DNA of 64,000 nt, taken from contig CAYMZZ010000003.1 in assembly GCA_964395095.1 (NCBI GenBank), positions 248,001-312,000 on the forward strand, in the 5' to 3' direction. The notes beneath the pieces are model-generated. The model was not told the DNA's origin. It saw only the letters and a list, made by a program, of their open reading frames with translations, and did no database searches. How positions within the stretch are numbered: position 1 is the stretch's first letter; the number at the start of each line of letters is the position of its first letter. Positions 34,615-43,136 of the stretch are shown piece after piece. Source of the DNA: CAYMZZ01 sp964395095 (GTDB taxonomy: Bacteria; Bacteroidota; Bacteroidia; Chitinophagales; Chitinophagaceae). A program made the translations under genes and the position numbers.

Positions 34615-35709
34615 ATGTATAGAAATATTCTGTCGCTCGTATTGTTGTCGCTCATCGTATTCTCCGCCTGTAAGGAAAAGTCATCAAGCGGACAAATGCC
34701 AGATGCCGCCAACGATACGCTTCCCCTGAAGCCATTGGTAGTAACCGATACCGTGTTCGAAGACACGGATGACCCGGCCATCTGGATCAACCGGGTGAAT
34801 CCGGCCCAAAGCCTGATTGTTGGTACCGACAAGCACGATGCAAATGGCGGACTTTATGTTTTTGATCTGAATGGCCGGATCGATGAAGCCAGAACCGTTA
34901 CGGGACTGAAAAGGATGAATAATGTGGACATTGCCTATGGGTTGAAGTGGAAGGATACGCTGATAGATATTGTTGTGGCAACGGAAAGAGGTGCCCAGGC
35001 GCTACGGGTATATCGCCTGCCGGATATGGTACCTATCGATGGAGGGGGTATTCCCGTATTTGAAGGGGAGGGGGAGAGAGATCCTATGGGGATTGCGCTG
35101 TATACGAAACCGGGTACGGGTGAAATATTTGCCATGGTAAGTCGTAAATCAGGACCCAGTGAGAACTACCTGTTTCAGTATTTGTTGCAAAGCAATGCGA
35201 ATGGGCAGGTAGAGGCGAAGTTGCTGCGCCGTTTTGGTGCATTTTCGGGAAAGAAGGAAATTGAAGCGATTGCGGTGGATAACGAACTCGGCTATGTGTA
35301 TTATTCCGATGAACAGGTAGGTATTCGGAAGTATTATGCGGATCCGGATAGTAGTGGCCGGGAGCTCGCCTTGTTTGGGCAGGGCGATTTTGTGGACGAT
35401 AATGAAGGAATATCCTTCTATAAGTTTGATGATGGTACCGGGTATATTCTTGTTTCCGATCAGGGGTCGAATCGTTTTAATATTTACCCAAGGGAAGGCG
35501 GCGCGAGCCAGCCGCATCAGCATAGTATAATAGCCTCTGTGCCGGTATCGGCCATGGAAAGTGATGGAAGTGAAACCAGTTCCTTTTCATTCCCTGGCTT
35601 TGAAAGCGGCCTCTTTGTGGCCATGAGCACCGACAAACGATTTCATTTCTATAGCTGGGAACAGATAGCTAAAAGAGCGGGACTAAAAATCAGGTTGCCA
35701 AAAAAATAG
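34615..35709 (+). CDS. Beta-propeller phytase lipoprotein
   Basis: The 364-residue protein has a lipoprotein signal (lipobox VFSAC, Cys19). The propeller carries DDPAIWINRVNPAQSLIVGT near residues 43-62, GGLYVFDLNGRID and NNVDIAYG, the calcium and phosphate-binding hallmarks of beta-propeller phytases, and later EIEAIAVDNELG and DNEGISFY. It releases phosphate from phytate at the cell surface or in the periplasm. Linkage to a TonB-dependent receptor is a known arrangement in Gram-negative bacteria. The spacer downstream, 35710-36051, contains only element I and heptads. Confidence 0.93.
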   Translation: MYRNILSLVLLSLIVFSACKEKSSSGQMPDAANDTLPLKPLVVTDTVFEDTDDPAIWINRVNPAQSLIVGTDKHDANGGLYVFDLNGRIDEARTVTGLKRMNNVDIAYGLKWKDTLIDIVVATERGAQALRVYRLPDMVPIDGGGIPVFEGEGERDPMGIALYTKPGTGEIFAMVSRKSGPSENYLFQYLLQSNANGQVEAKLLRRFGAFSGKKEIEAIAVDNELGYVYYSDEQVGIRKYYADPDSSGRELALFGQGDFVDDNEGISFYKFDDGTGYILVSDQGSNRFNIYPREGGASQPHQHSIIASVPVSAMESDGSETSSFSFPGFESGLFVAMSTDKRFHFYSWEQIAKRAGLKIRLPKK

Positions 35710-35886
35710 GATAGCTGTTTGGCAAGTGCAACATCTCGGAAGTTTTGAAGGCTTTACCCGATAGACCTCCATTTATTCGTAGGAGTTTCCAGCATCTGAA
35801 GCAAGAATCAACTCTTTTTGCTCAATACCTATGACTTACACGCTGTCAGGTTCTGAAATAGTTGACACATCTTTATGTCATACATC

Positions 35887-35993
35887 TATCTGCGTTTATC
35901 AGCGCAATAAATCTGCGAAAATCTGCGGGAAAACTCTCCTGAACTCAGGAACTGTTTAAAGTACAGAGATATTTCCCGCAGATTTTCGCAGAT
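35887..35993. repeat. Dispersed inverted-repeat element I, copy D (opposite orientation)
   Basis: The arms AAATCTGCGAAAATCTGCGG and CCCGCAGATTTTCGCAGATT flank a centre (ACTGTTTAAAGTACAG) that is the reverse complement of copy A's centre. Confidence 0.85.
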
Positions 35994-36016
35994 TCAATTA
36001 CTTAACAATTTCCAAC

Positions 36017-36057
36017 TCACGCCTCAGCTCTCACGTCTCACCTCTCACGCCTCACAA
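36017..36057. repeat. CTCACGC-type heptads at the DUF6263 gene end
   Basis: Six 7-bp units (CTCACGC, CTCAGCT, CTCACGT, CTCACCT, CTCACGC, CTCACAA) run into the 3' end of the leftward gene; its TGA stop (36052-36054) lies in the last unit. The unit is the complement of the CGTGARN family at 2294-2321. Confidence 0.8.
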
Positions 36058-36936
36058 CTTCCTCACCTTCACCTGCATCGTCGTTTTCCCCGTCACGGGT
36101 GTGCTGCTGCCCATCAGCTCGCTGCTGCCTGACGATTCTATGGTAGATGATTTCTCTCTGATGATTCCTGTGTCACGATCCACAATCATCTCCCCCTGTG
36201 TTACAGTCTTCAAATTGATCACGAAAGGGGTGCCCCTCATTTCATTCTCCACCCGGCGGGTGCCGGTGCCGGAAAACTCAACCCGGTAGGTGCTATCAGT
36301 AATTTCACGTAGTATGTACACGGTACTGTATTTGTCGTTGGCGGCATTACTGCTGATGGTCCAGCTTTCGCCTACCGCCATTTCGCCACCCGGCCAGGCC
36401 ATAAACACCGTGGGCTCTCCCTTTTTGGGCGGGTTGGCCATATCTCCCAACTCCCCCAGCATACTGCTGATAAGCCGGTATTGATCATCGCCCTGCGACG
36501 GAGCGGCCGATGGTGATAAAACCAGCAGGGTTTTACCAAGGCTGTCCATGATCATGTCGTAGGATTTTGACAACATATCCCGCAACGGACGGGCGAACTC
36601 TCGTTCCAGGTCCTTTGGCTTATCCGAATCGAAGGATTGCTTGCTACCCATACCATCGAATAAAAAATGAATCCGCTGCATCCGATGTCGCAGCGATATA
36701 TTTTCATCCGTGGAATTGGTCACGGCATATTGTGATACCGAAGAGCCATCCAGGTTAAAATCGAATGACATGCCATTCACCTGCTGGGCCAGTAGATTCT
36801 TCACTTCCGTATGTACTTCATACACTGCACCCTGCTCCATGCGAATGCGGCTATTGATTTTTTGCGCGGTCAGGGAGCCTGCACAGAAAAGGGCGATTAG
36901 TAGGGAACCGATTTTTGCGGATTGTATCAGCTTCAT
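36052..36936 (-). CDS. Secreted DUF6263-like protein
   Basis: The 294-residue protein has a signal peptide ending AGSLTAQ. The rest is a mixed beta protein with WPGGEMAVGESWTISS (~178-193) and a Ser/Thr-rich tail (SSTIESSGSSELMGSS). From memory it matches the DUF6263 group of secreted Bacteroidota proteins; no enzyme motif is seen. Its last residue and stop codon come from a CTCACAA heptad. It is divergent from the papain-like protease gene. Confidence 0.72.
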   Translation of the reverse strand: MKLIQSAKIGSLLIALFCAGSLTAQKINSRIRMEQGAVYEVHTEVKNLLAQQVNGMSFDFNLDGSSVSQYAVTNSTDENISLRHRMQRIHFLFDGMGSKQSFDSDKPKDLEREFARPLRDMLSKSYDMIMDSLGKTLLVLSPSAAPSQGDDQYRLISSMLGELGDMANPPKKGEPTVFMAWPGGEMAVGESWTISSNAANDKYSTVYILREITDSTYRVEFSGTGTRRVENEMRGTPFVINLKTVTQGEMIVDRDTGIIREKSSTIESSGSSELMGSSTPVTGKTTMQVKVRKL

Positions 36937-37123
36937 GGCGTTTTATTCCATTTCTTATTTGACTAAAATTTAATACGGCCTCTTTGGCGCCGGTATTCCG
37001 GCTTCGAACAGATACAGGACGCTGGCAACGATCAATTGGTGGCCTGCGCTCTAGCTGACCTGGAAATTTAGGGACGCGATTTCCCAAACTAAGCCTAAAT
37101 TTAAGAAACTAAAATCTTCCGCT

Positions 37124-38692
37124 ATGCCCATTCGCATGACCGATGATCCGCGCGATCCCAACCAACGAGATTTTAATGATGACCAGGGGGGCGGTGGCCG
37201 TCGACCCGGAATGCCCGGGGGTGGACTTGGCGCGCTTTTACCGCTGCTATTGGGCTTGTTCAAGGGCAAAGGCATCATCTTTCTCCTGGTATTGGTGCTG
37301 GGTGGTTATTTCCTGTTGGGCCGGGGAGAAGGGGGCTGCAATATTGCCCAGGTTGCCCAATCCCTTTTTTCACAAAGTGGTTACAATTTCAGTCCGGAAG
37401 AATTCAATAAAGCCTCGGTGTACGAGAGTCTCGATCCCGACGATAGCAAGAATCCCCTGCCCGAAGCCGTTTCACTCCTTCGCTATGCGCCCCAGCGCAG
37501 CGATCAGGGCCAGCAGGGAAGCTGTGTGGCCTGGAGCTGCGCTTATGCCGCGCAAACCATTCTCACCGCCGCCGCTACCGGCGATAACCCCAACCAGATC
37601 GTTTTCAGCCCCTCTTATTTGTATAACCAAATCCGCCTCGAAGGTTGCCAGGGTTCCTATTTGCAAAGAGCCATGGAAGCCATGCGCTCCAACGGCGGTG
37701 TACCCCTGCGCGAATACCCCTATGATGAATCTACCTGCGACCGAATGCCCAGCAGTACCGACCTGAACAAGGGCCGTCAAAATACCATACACGGGTTTAG
37801 TCGACTCACGGCCGGCGACAACATAAATCGCATCAGCATTCGAGCCATCAAGGAACACCTCGCCAAAGATGCCCCGGTGGCCATTGGCATGATGGTGGGA
37901 CAAAGCTTTATGCAGGATATGATGGGGAAGGAATTGTGGCAACCTGCGGGTATGGATGCGGCCCAGGTGGGCATGGGAGGCCATGCCATGTGTGTAATTG
38001 GCTACGATGACCGGAAGTTTGGGGGCGCTTTTCAAATCATGAATAGCTGGGGTCCCCAATGGGGAAAAGATGGGGTAGCCTGGGTACGCTATGGCGATTT
38101 TCAGCAATACGTACGTGAAGCATACGGTATCGATCCGCTGCCTAAAACCTCGGAAGTGGCCGAACAGTTGCTCACCGCTTCGGTGGGACTTGTTCGCAAC
38201 GACAACAAGCAATATATACGCCTTCGCTCTGCCGCCGGCAATGAGTTCGAAACCGTGCAGCCCATCAGCGCCGGCACCCGCTTTAAAGTGGAGGTTCGCA
38301 ACGAGACACCCTGCTATATCTATATTTTCGGACAGGAAGTGGATGGCAACAGTTTTGTGTTGTTTCCATATACACCCAAGCATTATCCCTATTGTGGCAT
38401 TACCGGCTATCGCCTCTTTCCCAAAGATCAGAGCCTGGAGGCCGACAGCCTGGGCAATCGCGATTATATAGCCGTGGTGCTGAGCCGGGAGGAATTGAAT
38501 TATGATGAAGTCAACAACGCTATTAGCCGATCGCCCGGCGCCAGCTATGCGCAAAAAGTGAATAATGCGCTGGGCTCTATCAGCATTCGTAGTGCGCGGT
38601 ATAACGCCGATATGGAGGGAAAGATGAACTTTAGCGTTGCCGCCAACGACAATAAGGCCGTTGTGGCGATTGTGGGATTTGATAAGCGTTAA
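37124..38692 (+). CDS. Membrane-anchored papain-family (C1) peptidase with DUF4384-like domain
   Basis: The 522-residue protein has a cytosolic, Asp/Gly-rich N-terminus (1-35) and one transmembrane segment near 50-66. A second ATG at 37136 is possible. The C1 peptidase domain (~115-335) keeps the oxyanion Gln and nucleophile in QQGSCVAWSC (C134), the histidine in GMGGHAMCVIGYDD (H287) and the asparagine in MNSWGPQWG (N307). Residues ~365-465 resemble DUF4384 (YIYIFGQEVDGNSFVLFP). The protease domain should face the periplasm. It is translationally close to the DUF4442 gene (12-bp gap). Confidence 0.88.
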   Translation: MPIRMTDDPRDPNQRDFNDDQGGGGRRPGMPGGGLGALLPLLLGLFKGKGIIFLLVLVLGGYFLLGRGEGGCNIAQVAQSLFSQSGYNFSPEEFNKASVYESLDPDDSKNPLPEAVSLLRYAPQRSDQGQQGSCVAWSCAYAAQTILTAAATGDNPNQIVFSPSYLYNQIRLEGCQGSYLQRAMEAMRSNGGVPLREYPYDESTCDRMPSSTDLNKGRQNTIHGFSRLTAGDNINRISIRAIKEHLAKDAPVAIGMMVGQSFMQDMMGKELWQPAGMDAAQVGMGGHAMCVIGYDDRKFGGAFQIMNSWGPQWGKDGVAWVRYGDFQQYVREAYGIDPLPKTSEVAEQLLTASVGLVRNDNKQYIRLRSAAGNEFETVQPISAGTRFKVEVRNETPCYIYIFGQEVDGNSFVLFPYTPKHYPYCGITGYRLFPKDQSLEADSLGNRDYIAVVLSREELNYDEVNNAISRSPGASYAQKVNNALGSISIRSARYNADMEGKMNFSVAANDNKAVVAIVGFDKR

Positions 38693-38704
38693 ACCCGGCA
38701 TAGC

Positions 38705-39190
38705 ATGAGTGTTTCCCAATTTATCGGCCTGGTGAGGCATCCGATTAAGTTTCGTTTCTTTCTGTTGGCCAGGCTGCCCAGCGCCTATTTTTCCGGCGTC
38801 AGGATCCGGGAAATGGATGCGGGGCATTGCGTAGTGTCGGTTCCCTACAAATGGTTTACCCGCAATCCGTTTCGGTCCACCTATTTTGCCTGTATGGCCA
38901 TGGCGGCTGAAATGAGCACAGGCGCCCTGGCCATGGCGCATCTGTACCGTCGCAAACCGGCTGTATCCATGCTGGTCACCAAAATTGAGGGAGAGTATTT
39001 CCGCAAAGCCAAAGCAACCAGCTATTTTACCTGCGAAGCGGGTAACGATTTGGCGAAAGCCATTGAAGAAGCCATCGCCTCCGGCGAAGCACGCGAGCTG
39101 CGGGCGCTTAGCACTGGCCGCGATGGCGAAGGAAATATTATCGCTATCTTTACCATCACCTGGTCGTTTAAGAAGAAGCAAGAGCATTAA
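38705..39190 (+). CDS. DUF4442 hotdog-fold thioesterase-like protein
   Basis: The 161-residue protein has the DUF4442/YiiD C-terminal hotdog pattern: RIREMDAGHCVVSVPYKWFT (35-54), NPFRSTYFACMAMAAEMSTG (56-75). These relatives are predicted acyl-CoA thioesterases, substrate unknown. It lies between the protease and the beta-CASP RNase-like gene with short gaps (12 and 37 bp), suggesting one transcript. Confidence 0.82.
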   Translation: MSVSQFIGLVRHPIKFRFFLLARLPSAYFSGVRIREMDAGHCVVSVPYKWFTRNPFRSTYFACMAMAAEMSTGALAMAHLYRRKPAVSMLVTKIEGEYFRKAKATSYFTCEAGNDLAKAIEEAIASGEARELRALSTGRDGEGNIIAIFTITWSFKKKQEH

Positions 39191-39227
39191 TGTTTCAGAC
39201 GACATTTTCTGTACGAAACCAACACAC

Positions 39228-40631
39228 ATGAAGATTGCATTTCACGGGGCCGCCCGCACGGTTACAGGTTCCAAGCACCTGCTTAGTTTGAAAAATGGAA
39301 AGAAGATACTGCTCGACTGTGGCATGTTTCAGGGCATGGGTAAGGAAACCGATCAGTTGAACCGGGAATTGGGTTTTGAAGCAAGCGAAGTATATGCGGT
39401 GCTGCTTTCGCACGCGCATATCGATCACTCCGGCTTATTGCCCCTGCTGGTAAAGCAGGGATTCAAAGGAAAAATTTACTGCACACCGGCCACCGCTACC
39501 CTGGGCGAGATAATGCTGGAAGATTCCGCGGAGATACAGGAAGACGATGCCAAATTCGCCAACAAGCGGAGACTGGCGCATAATCTGCCACCGATAAAAC
39601 CCCTTTACACTCTCGATGATGCGAAAGAAGCAATGCAACGCTTTACGCCGGTGGAGTATGGCAAGAAGTTTGAACCAGCCGAAGGCGTGGAAGCTTTTTT
39701 CACCGATGCGGGTCACCTCATCGGCAGCGCCTGCGTTCACCTCGTGATAAAGGGAAATGGAACCCCTATCCGCATTAGCTTTAGTGGCGATATCGGACGA
39801 TATCGCGACATCATTCTCAAATCACCCGAAACATTTCCGCAGGCGGATTATATCATCATGGAATCCACTTATGGCAACAGTCTGCACGATCCCGCCGACA
39901 GCACGCCCGAGCTCCTGAAAAAATGGATCGACCATACGCTGGGTAAGAAAGGCAAACTCATTTTGCCCGCCTTCAGCGTGGGTCGCACCCAGGAAATACT
40001 GTATGCGCTGAATCAACTGGAACTGGAGAACAGCCTGCCCGATATTCCGGTATATGTAGATAGTCCTTTGAGTATTGAAGCTACCGAAGTCATTAAAACC
40101 TATCCGGCCTATTTCAATAAGCATATTCAGAAGTTGCTACAAACCGATAGCGATCCTTTTCATTTTCCGGGATTGCAGTATGTGAAAACAGTGGAGCAGT
40201 CTAAATCGCTCAACTATATGAACGGCCCGATGGTGATTATTTCCGCGAGCGGTATGGCCGACGCGGGCAGGGTCAAGCATCATATCAGCAATACGATTGA
40301 GAATAGCCGCAATACCATTGTATTCACCGGCTATTGCGAACCCAACTCCCTGGGAGGCCGGTTGTTGGCGGGAGCAACAGAGCTCAGCATTTTTGGAGTA
40401 GAACATCAGGTGAACGCGGAAATTGGCTCGATACGCAGCATGAGCGCCCATGGCGACTACGAAGATATGAGTCAATGGCTGGCCTGTCAGGATCCCCGCC
40501 AGGTAAGGCAGCTATTCCTCGTGCATGGCGAATATGATGTGCAGGAAGAGTTTAAGCGAAAACTGGTACGAAAAGGTTTCACCGACGTGATTATTCCCGA
40601 GCAGCATTTTGAAATAGGATTGAATCCGTGA
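39228..40631 (+). CDS. Metallo-beta-lactamase fold beta-CASP RNase-like protein
   Basis: The 467-residue protein starts at the ATG at 39228; a longer frame begins inside the previous gene. It has the metal-binding HAHIDH (62-67), DAGHLIGSACVHL, and FSGDIGRYRD. The beta-CASP part includes ILPAFSVGRTQEILYALNQL and VIISASGMADAGRVKHHI. The C-terminal RMMBL motif has SMSAHGDYEDM and FLVHGEYDVQEEF. This is the CPSF-73/YsH1-like group that cleaves or trims RNA; the bacterial members' targets are poorly defined. The gene is followed by a hairpin array that may affect its mRNA end. Confidence 0.9.
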   Translation: MKIAFHGAARTVTGSKHLLSLKNGKKILLDCGMFQGMGKETDQLNRELGFEASEVYAVLLSHAHIDHSGLLPLLVKQGFKGKIYCTPATATLGEIMLEDSAEIQEDDAKFANKRRLAHNLPPIKPLYTLDDAKEAMQRFTPVEYGKKFEPAEGVEAFFTDAGHLIGSACVHLVIKGNGTPIRISFSGDIGRYRDIILKSPETFPQADYIIMESTYGNSLHDPADSTPELLKKWIDHTLGKKGKLILPAFSVGRTQEILYALNQLELENSLPDIPVYVDSPLSIEATEVIKTYPAYFNKHIQKLLQTDSDPFHFPGLQYVKTVEQSKSLNYMNGPMVIISASGMADAGRVKHHISNTIENSRNTIVFTGYCEPNSLGGRLLAGATELSIFGVEHQVNAEIGSIRSMSAHGDYEDMSQWLACQDPRQVRQLFLVHGEYDVQEEFKRKLVRKGFTDVIIPEQHFEIGLNP

Positions 40632-40670
40632 TGGCGATAGGGTGGCTTGCAGGTATAGATCGGAGCCGTG

Positions 40671-41376
40671 CCGAAGGGAGGTTGTGTACGAATGGGCATT
40701 CCATCGATCGGGCGGTCGGCGACAACTAGCCGGGTAACCCCATTTCTCCAATTCTGCGGTAAACGATTCGGTGCGGTATGCACACGCCGTCCCTTCGGGA
40801 CGGTTATGAAACCGTTTTTCGTTTCTACCCACACACCCTCCCTTCGGGAGGGCAGGTACATAAAGCAATCTACTCACACATCCTACTTCCGCAGCGATGG
40901 GGTAATCCTATTGATTGATACCATTTGGCCTTTTTTCCCCTCCCTTCGGGAGGGGCCCGTGCAAACATGGTTCCACTCATACATCCTTCCTCCGCGGCGG
41001 AAGGATAATCTTATTGATACCATTTGGCTTTCATTCCCCTCCCGAAGGGAGGGGGTGTGGGTAGAAATTGAATCAAAATGTTTTACCTCCCGAAGGGAGG
41101 TTGTGTGCGATTGGGCATTCCATCGATCGGGCGGTCGGCGACAACTAACCGTACCGGGCAACCCCATTTCTCCAATTCTGCGGTAAACGTTTCGGTGCGG
41201 TATGCACACGCCGTCCCTTCGGGACGGGGATGAAACCGTTTTTCGTTTCCACCCACACACCCTCCCTTCGGGAGGGTCCGTGCAAACATGGTTCCACTCA
41301 TACATCCTTCCTCCGCAGCGGAGAAATAATCCTATTAATATCATTTGGTATTTCTTCCCCTCCCGAAGGGAGGGGG
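40671..41376. repeat. Array of GC-rich hairpin modules with direct repeats
   Basis: The 906-bp spacer 40632-41537 holds module A (~185 bp) twice (from 40671 and 41090, offset 419 bp) and module B (~100 bp) three times (ending near 40955, 41054 and 41375). Eight hairpins of the type CCCTCCCTTCGGGAGGG occur at 40787-40803, 40836-40852, 40937-40955, 41036-41054, 41086-41100, 41211-41227, 41260-41276 and 41357-41375. Frames within it translate as repetitive Arg/Pro/Ser-rich peptides in both directions and look spurious. No gene is seen from 41377 to 41537. Confidence 0.85.
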
Positions 41377-41537
41377 TGTGAATGCAGCATCGAAATGATT
41401 GCTGCAAAACGGGAAGATTTGGGTTTATCGGCCGGTTCCTGTACTTGTTACCGATACGGAAATGCCCAATCGCGCTCGTCCTTTCGCCCCTGCGGGCTGC
41501 GCTTCTGCAACAGCCCCTACCATCATCCCCAATTCCA

Positions 41538-43136
41538 TTAATTCCGCTGCAAACGGAAAATTTCTATCCTCTCCGATAATCCCTGTACTGGTTGAAATTC
41601 GACCGACTGGCCATGCACCTGCCTGAAATAATGCAGCAATCCATCGGGCGGGCGGTCTACGAAAAGCAGATTTTTGGAGACTGGCCAGTTTGCCAAACTG
41701 TCGACTCCATACCGCCTTAAAACCGGTCCGGCTTCATCATGGAGGAAAAATTCTGAATCCAAATAATTGGACAATGGATATTTTGCCGGTGAGACAAAAG
41801 CATTCATTTTCTGCAGGTATTTGTTGTTCGAAACAATAAATAGGGTATCCGGGTTGCGGCTTAGCATTGCCTGGAAAGATCGAAACTCCTCCATCGCTTT
41901 TCGATTCTGTTGCCCGTCTTTCCACATGCGCAACACACCCCAACTGGTGAGTAATAGAAATGCAAGTGTGAAAACCGTCTTTCTCTTACCCATGAATGAA
42001 ACATCCTTCGACAATAGGTCCAGCACCCCCCCGATACTCAAACACGTAAAGCCAGTTACCAGTAAGTAGGAAGGAATCTTGGCCATTAGCTGGAGGAAAA
42101 GATAACCAGCAATGAAAAAAAACAATGCCAACAGGTGAGGTATGATGGGACGTTTATACAATACCAATAAAAGCAGAACCAGCAGATAGGCTGCGATATA
42201 AATCCGGTTATTGATGAATGTCCATTTCCATTCATTCAACGAAGGCCAACTGGCTCCTAATTGGATGTCTTCCTGCCAGATCAGCATCTGCTCCAATTTC
42301 CAGTTCGCCAGGTAAAATTCGCGATCTATCAACAAACCGCTATTCAGCAGCTCCCATTCTTCCCGAAAGGGAAATTTATTGCTGTCGGCGGGTAGTGCGG
42401 AGTCATTATAAAGCTGGTACACATGGTTGCGGTATGCCTCTTTCTGAGGCCAATCGGCATCTCTGGCGGTATAAATAAAGCTCTGGGAAAAATGCAAAGC
42501 GAGCATGCCCAGAAAGCAAAGTAGCAAAGTGGCCGCGATCCGTTTTATTCTATACCTGCCAATAGTGATGAAATAAGCCAGGAAAATTCCCAGTACGGGG
42601 ATCACAACATGCATGCGCCAGGCTAATGCGAGCAAAAGCAGGAACAGGGCCCAGCCATCGGGTTTCCAGCTTTTGTTGGCGGTCGTTTCCTCCAAGCCAA
42701 GTCTCACACAGGCCGCCACACTCAACAATACGGCTGCATAGGAAAATTCAAGATGGGCAAAAAACACCCGTATAAAAACACAAAATATCGCCACGGCAAA
42801 AATCCATGTACCTGGCGAACCGGCCTTTTGCCGAAAGCTGTGCAGCAGCGATATACAGGCTATTAAACAGGACCCAAACAGAAAGAGGGAATGCCAGGGT
42901 AAACCCGGAAAAATGCTGTATAACCCCATTACCGGATATGCCAGAATGGGATGATAGATATAATTGTAAGGAAGATAAGCGGTGCTATTGCCGTTGAACC
43001 CATTGGCCAGTTTATAAATGATAAAGCCGTTCTCTCCTGAATACACACTGGCAGCATTGATGTAAGTCATCAGGATGGCAGCAACCACCAGTATCAGCGA
43101 AGGCCCAATTTTCGTTAATCGTAGCTTAGCGTGCAT
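41538..43136 (-). CDS. Polytopic membrane protein, GT-C-like
   Basis: The 532-residue protein has about ten to twelve hydrophobic segments over residues ~8-410 and a soluble, presumably periplasmic C-terminal part (~415-532). The pattern of a first extracytoplasmic loop followed by many helices resembles GT-C (family 39-like) glycosyltransferases, but I see no diagnostic DE/DD pair I trust. It is the last gene of the five-gene operon and overlaps the upstream gene by 11 bp, indicating translational coupling. The role is presumably in lipid-linked or surface glycan transfer. Confidence 0.75.
   Translation of the reverse strand: MHAKLRLTKIGPSLILVVAAILMTYINAASVYSGENGFIIYKLANGFNGNSTAYLPYNYIYHPILAYPVMGLYSIFPGLPWHSLFLFGSCLIACISLLHSFRQKAGSPGTWIFAVAIFCVFIRVFFAHLEFSYAAVLLSVAACVRLGLEETTANKSWKPDGWALFLLLLALAWRMHVVIPVLGIFLAYFITIGRYRIKRIAATLLLCFLGMLALHFSQSFIYTARDADWPQKEAYRNHVYQLYNDSALPADSNKFPFREEWELLNSGLLIDREFYLANWKLEQMLIWQEDIQLGASWPSLNEWKWTFINNRIYIAAYLLVLLLLVLYKRPIIPHLLALFFFIAGYLFLQLMAKIPSYLLVTGFTCLSIGGVLDLLSKDVSFMGKRKTVFTLAFLLLTSWGVLRMWKDGQQNRKAMEEFRSFQAMLSRNPDTLFIVSNNKYLQKMNAFVSPAKYPLSNYLDSEFFLHDEAGPVLRRYGVDSLANWPVSKNLLFVDRPPDGLLHYFRQVHGQSVEFQPVQGLSERIEIFRLQRN

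Noticed and set aside
37472..39229. 585-codon minus-strand frame opposite the papain-like protease and DUF4442 genes
   Set aside because: It spans two real genes on the other strand and has no recognisable domain; a shadow frame.
40668..41407. Open frames in both directions in the hairpin array (peptides with HTPSLREG-like repeats)
   Set aside because: They arise from the repeat modules; frames on both strands have the same look and there is no start context or conserved domain.
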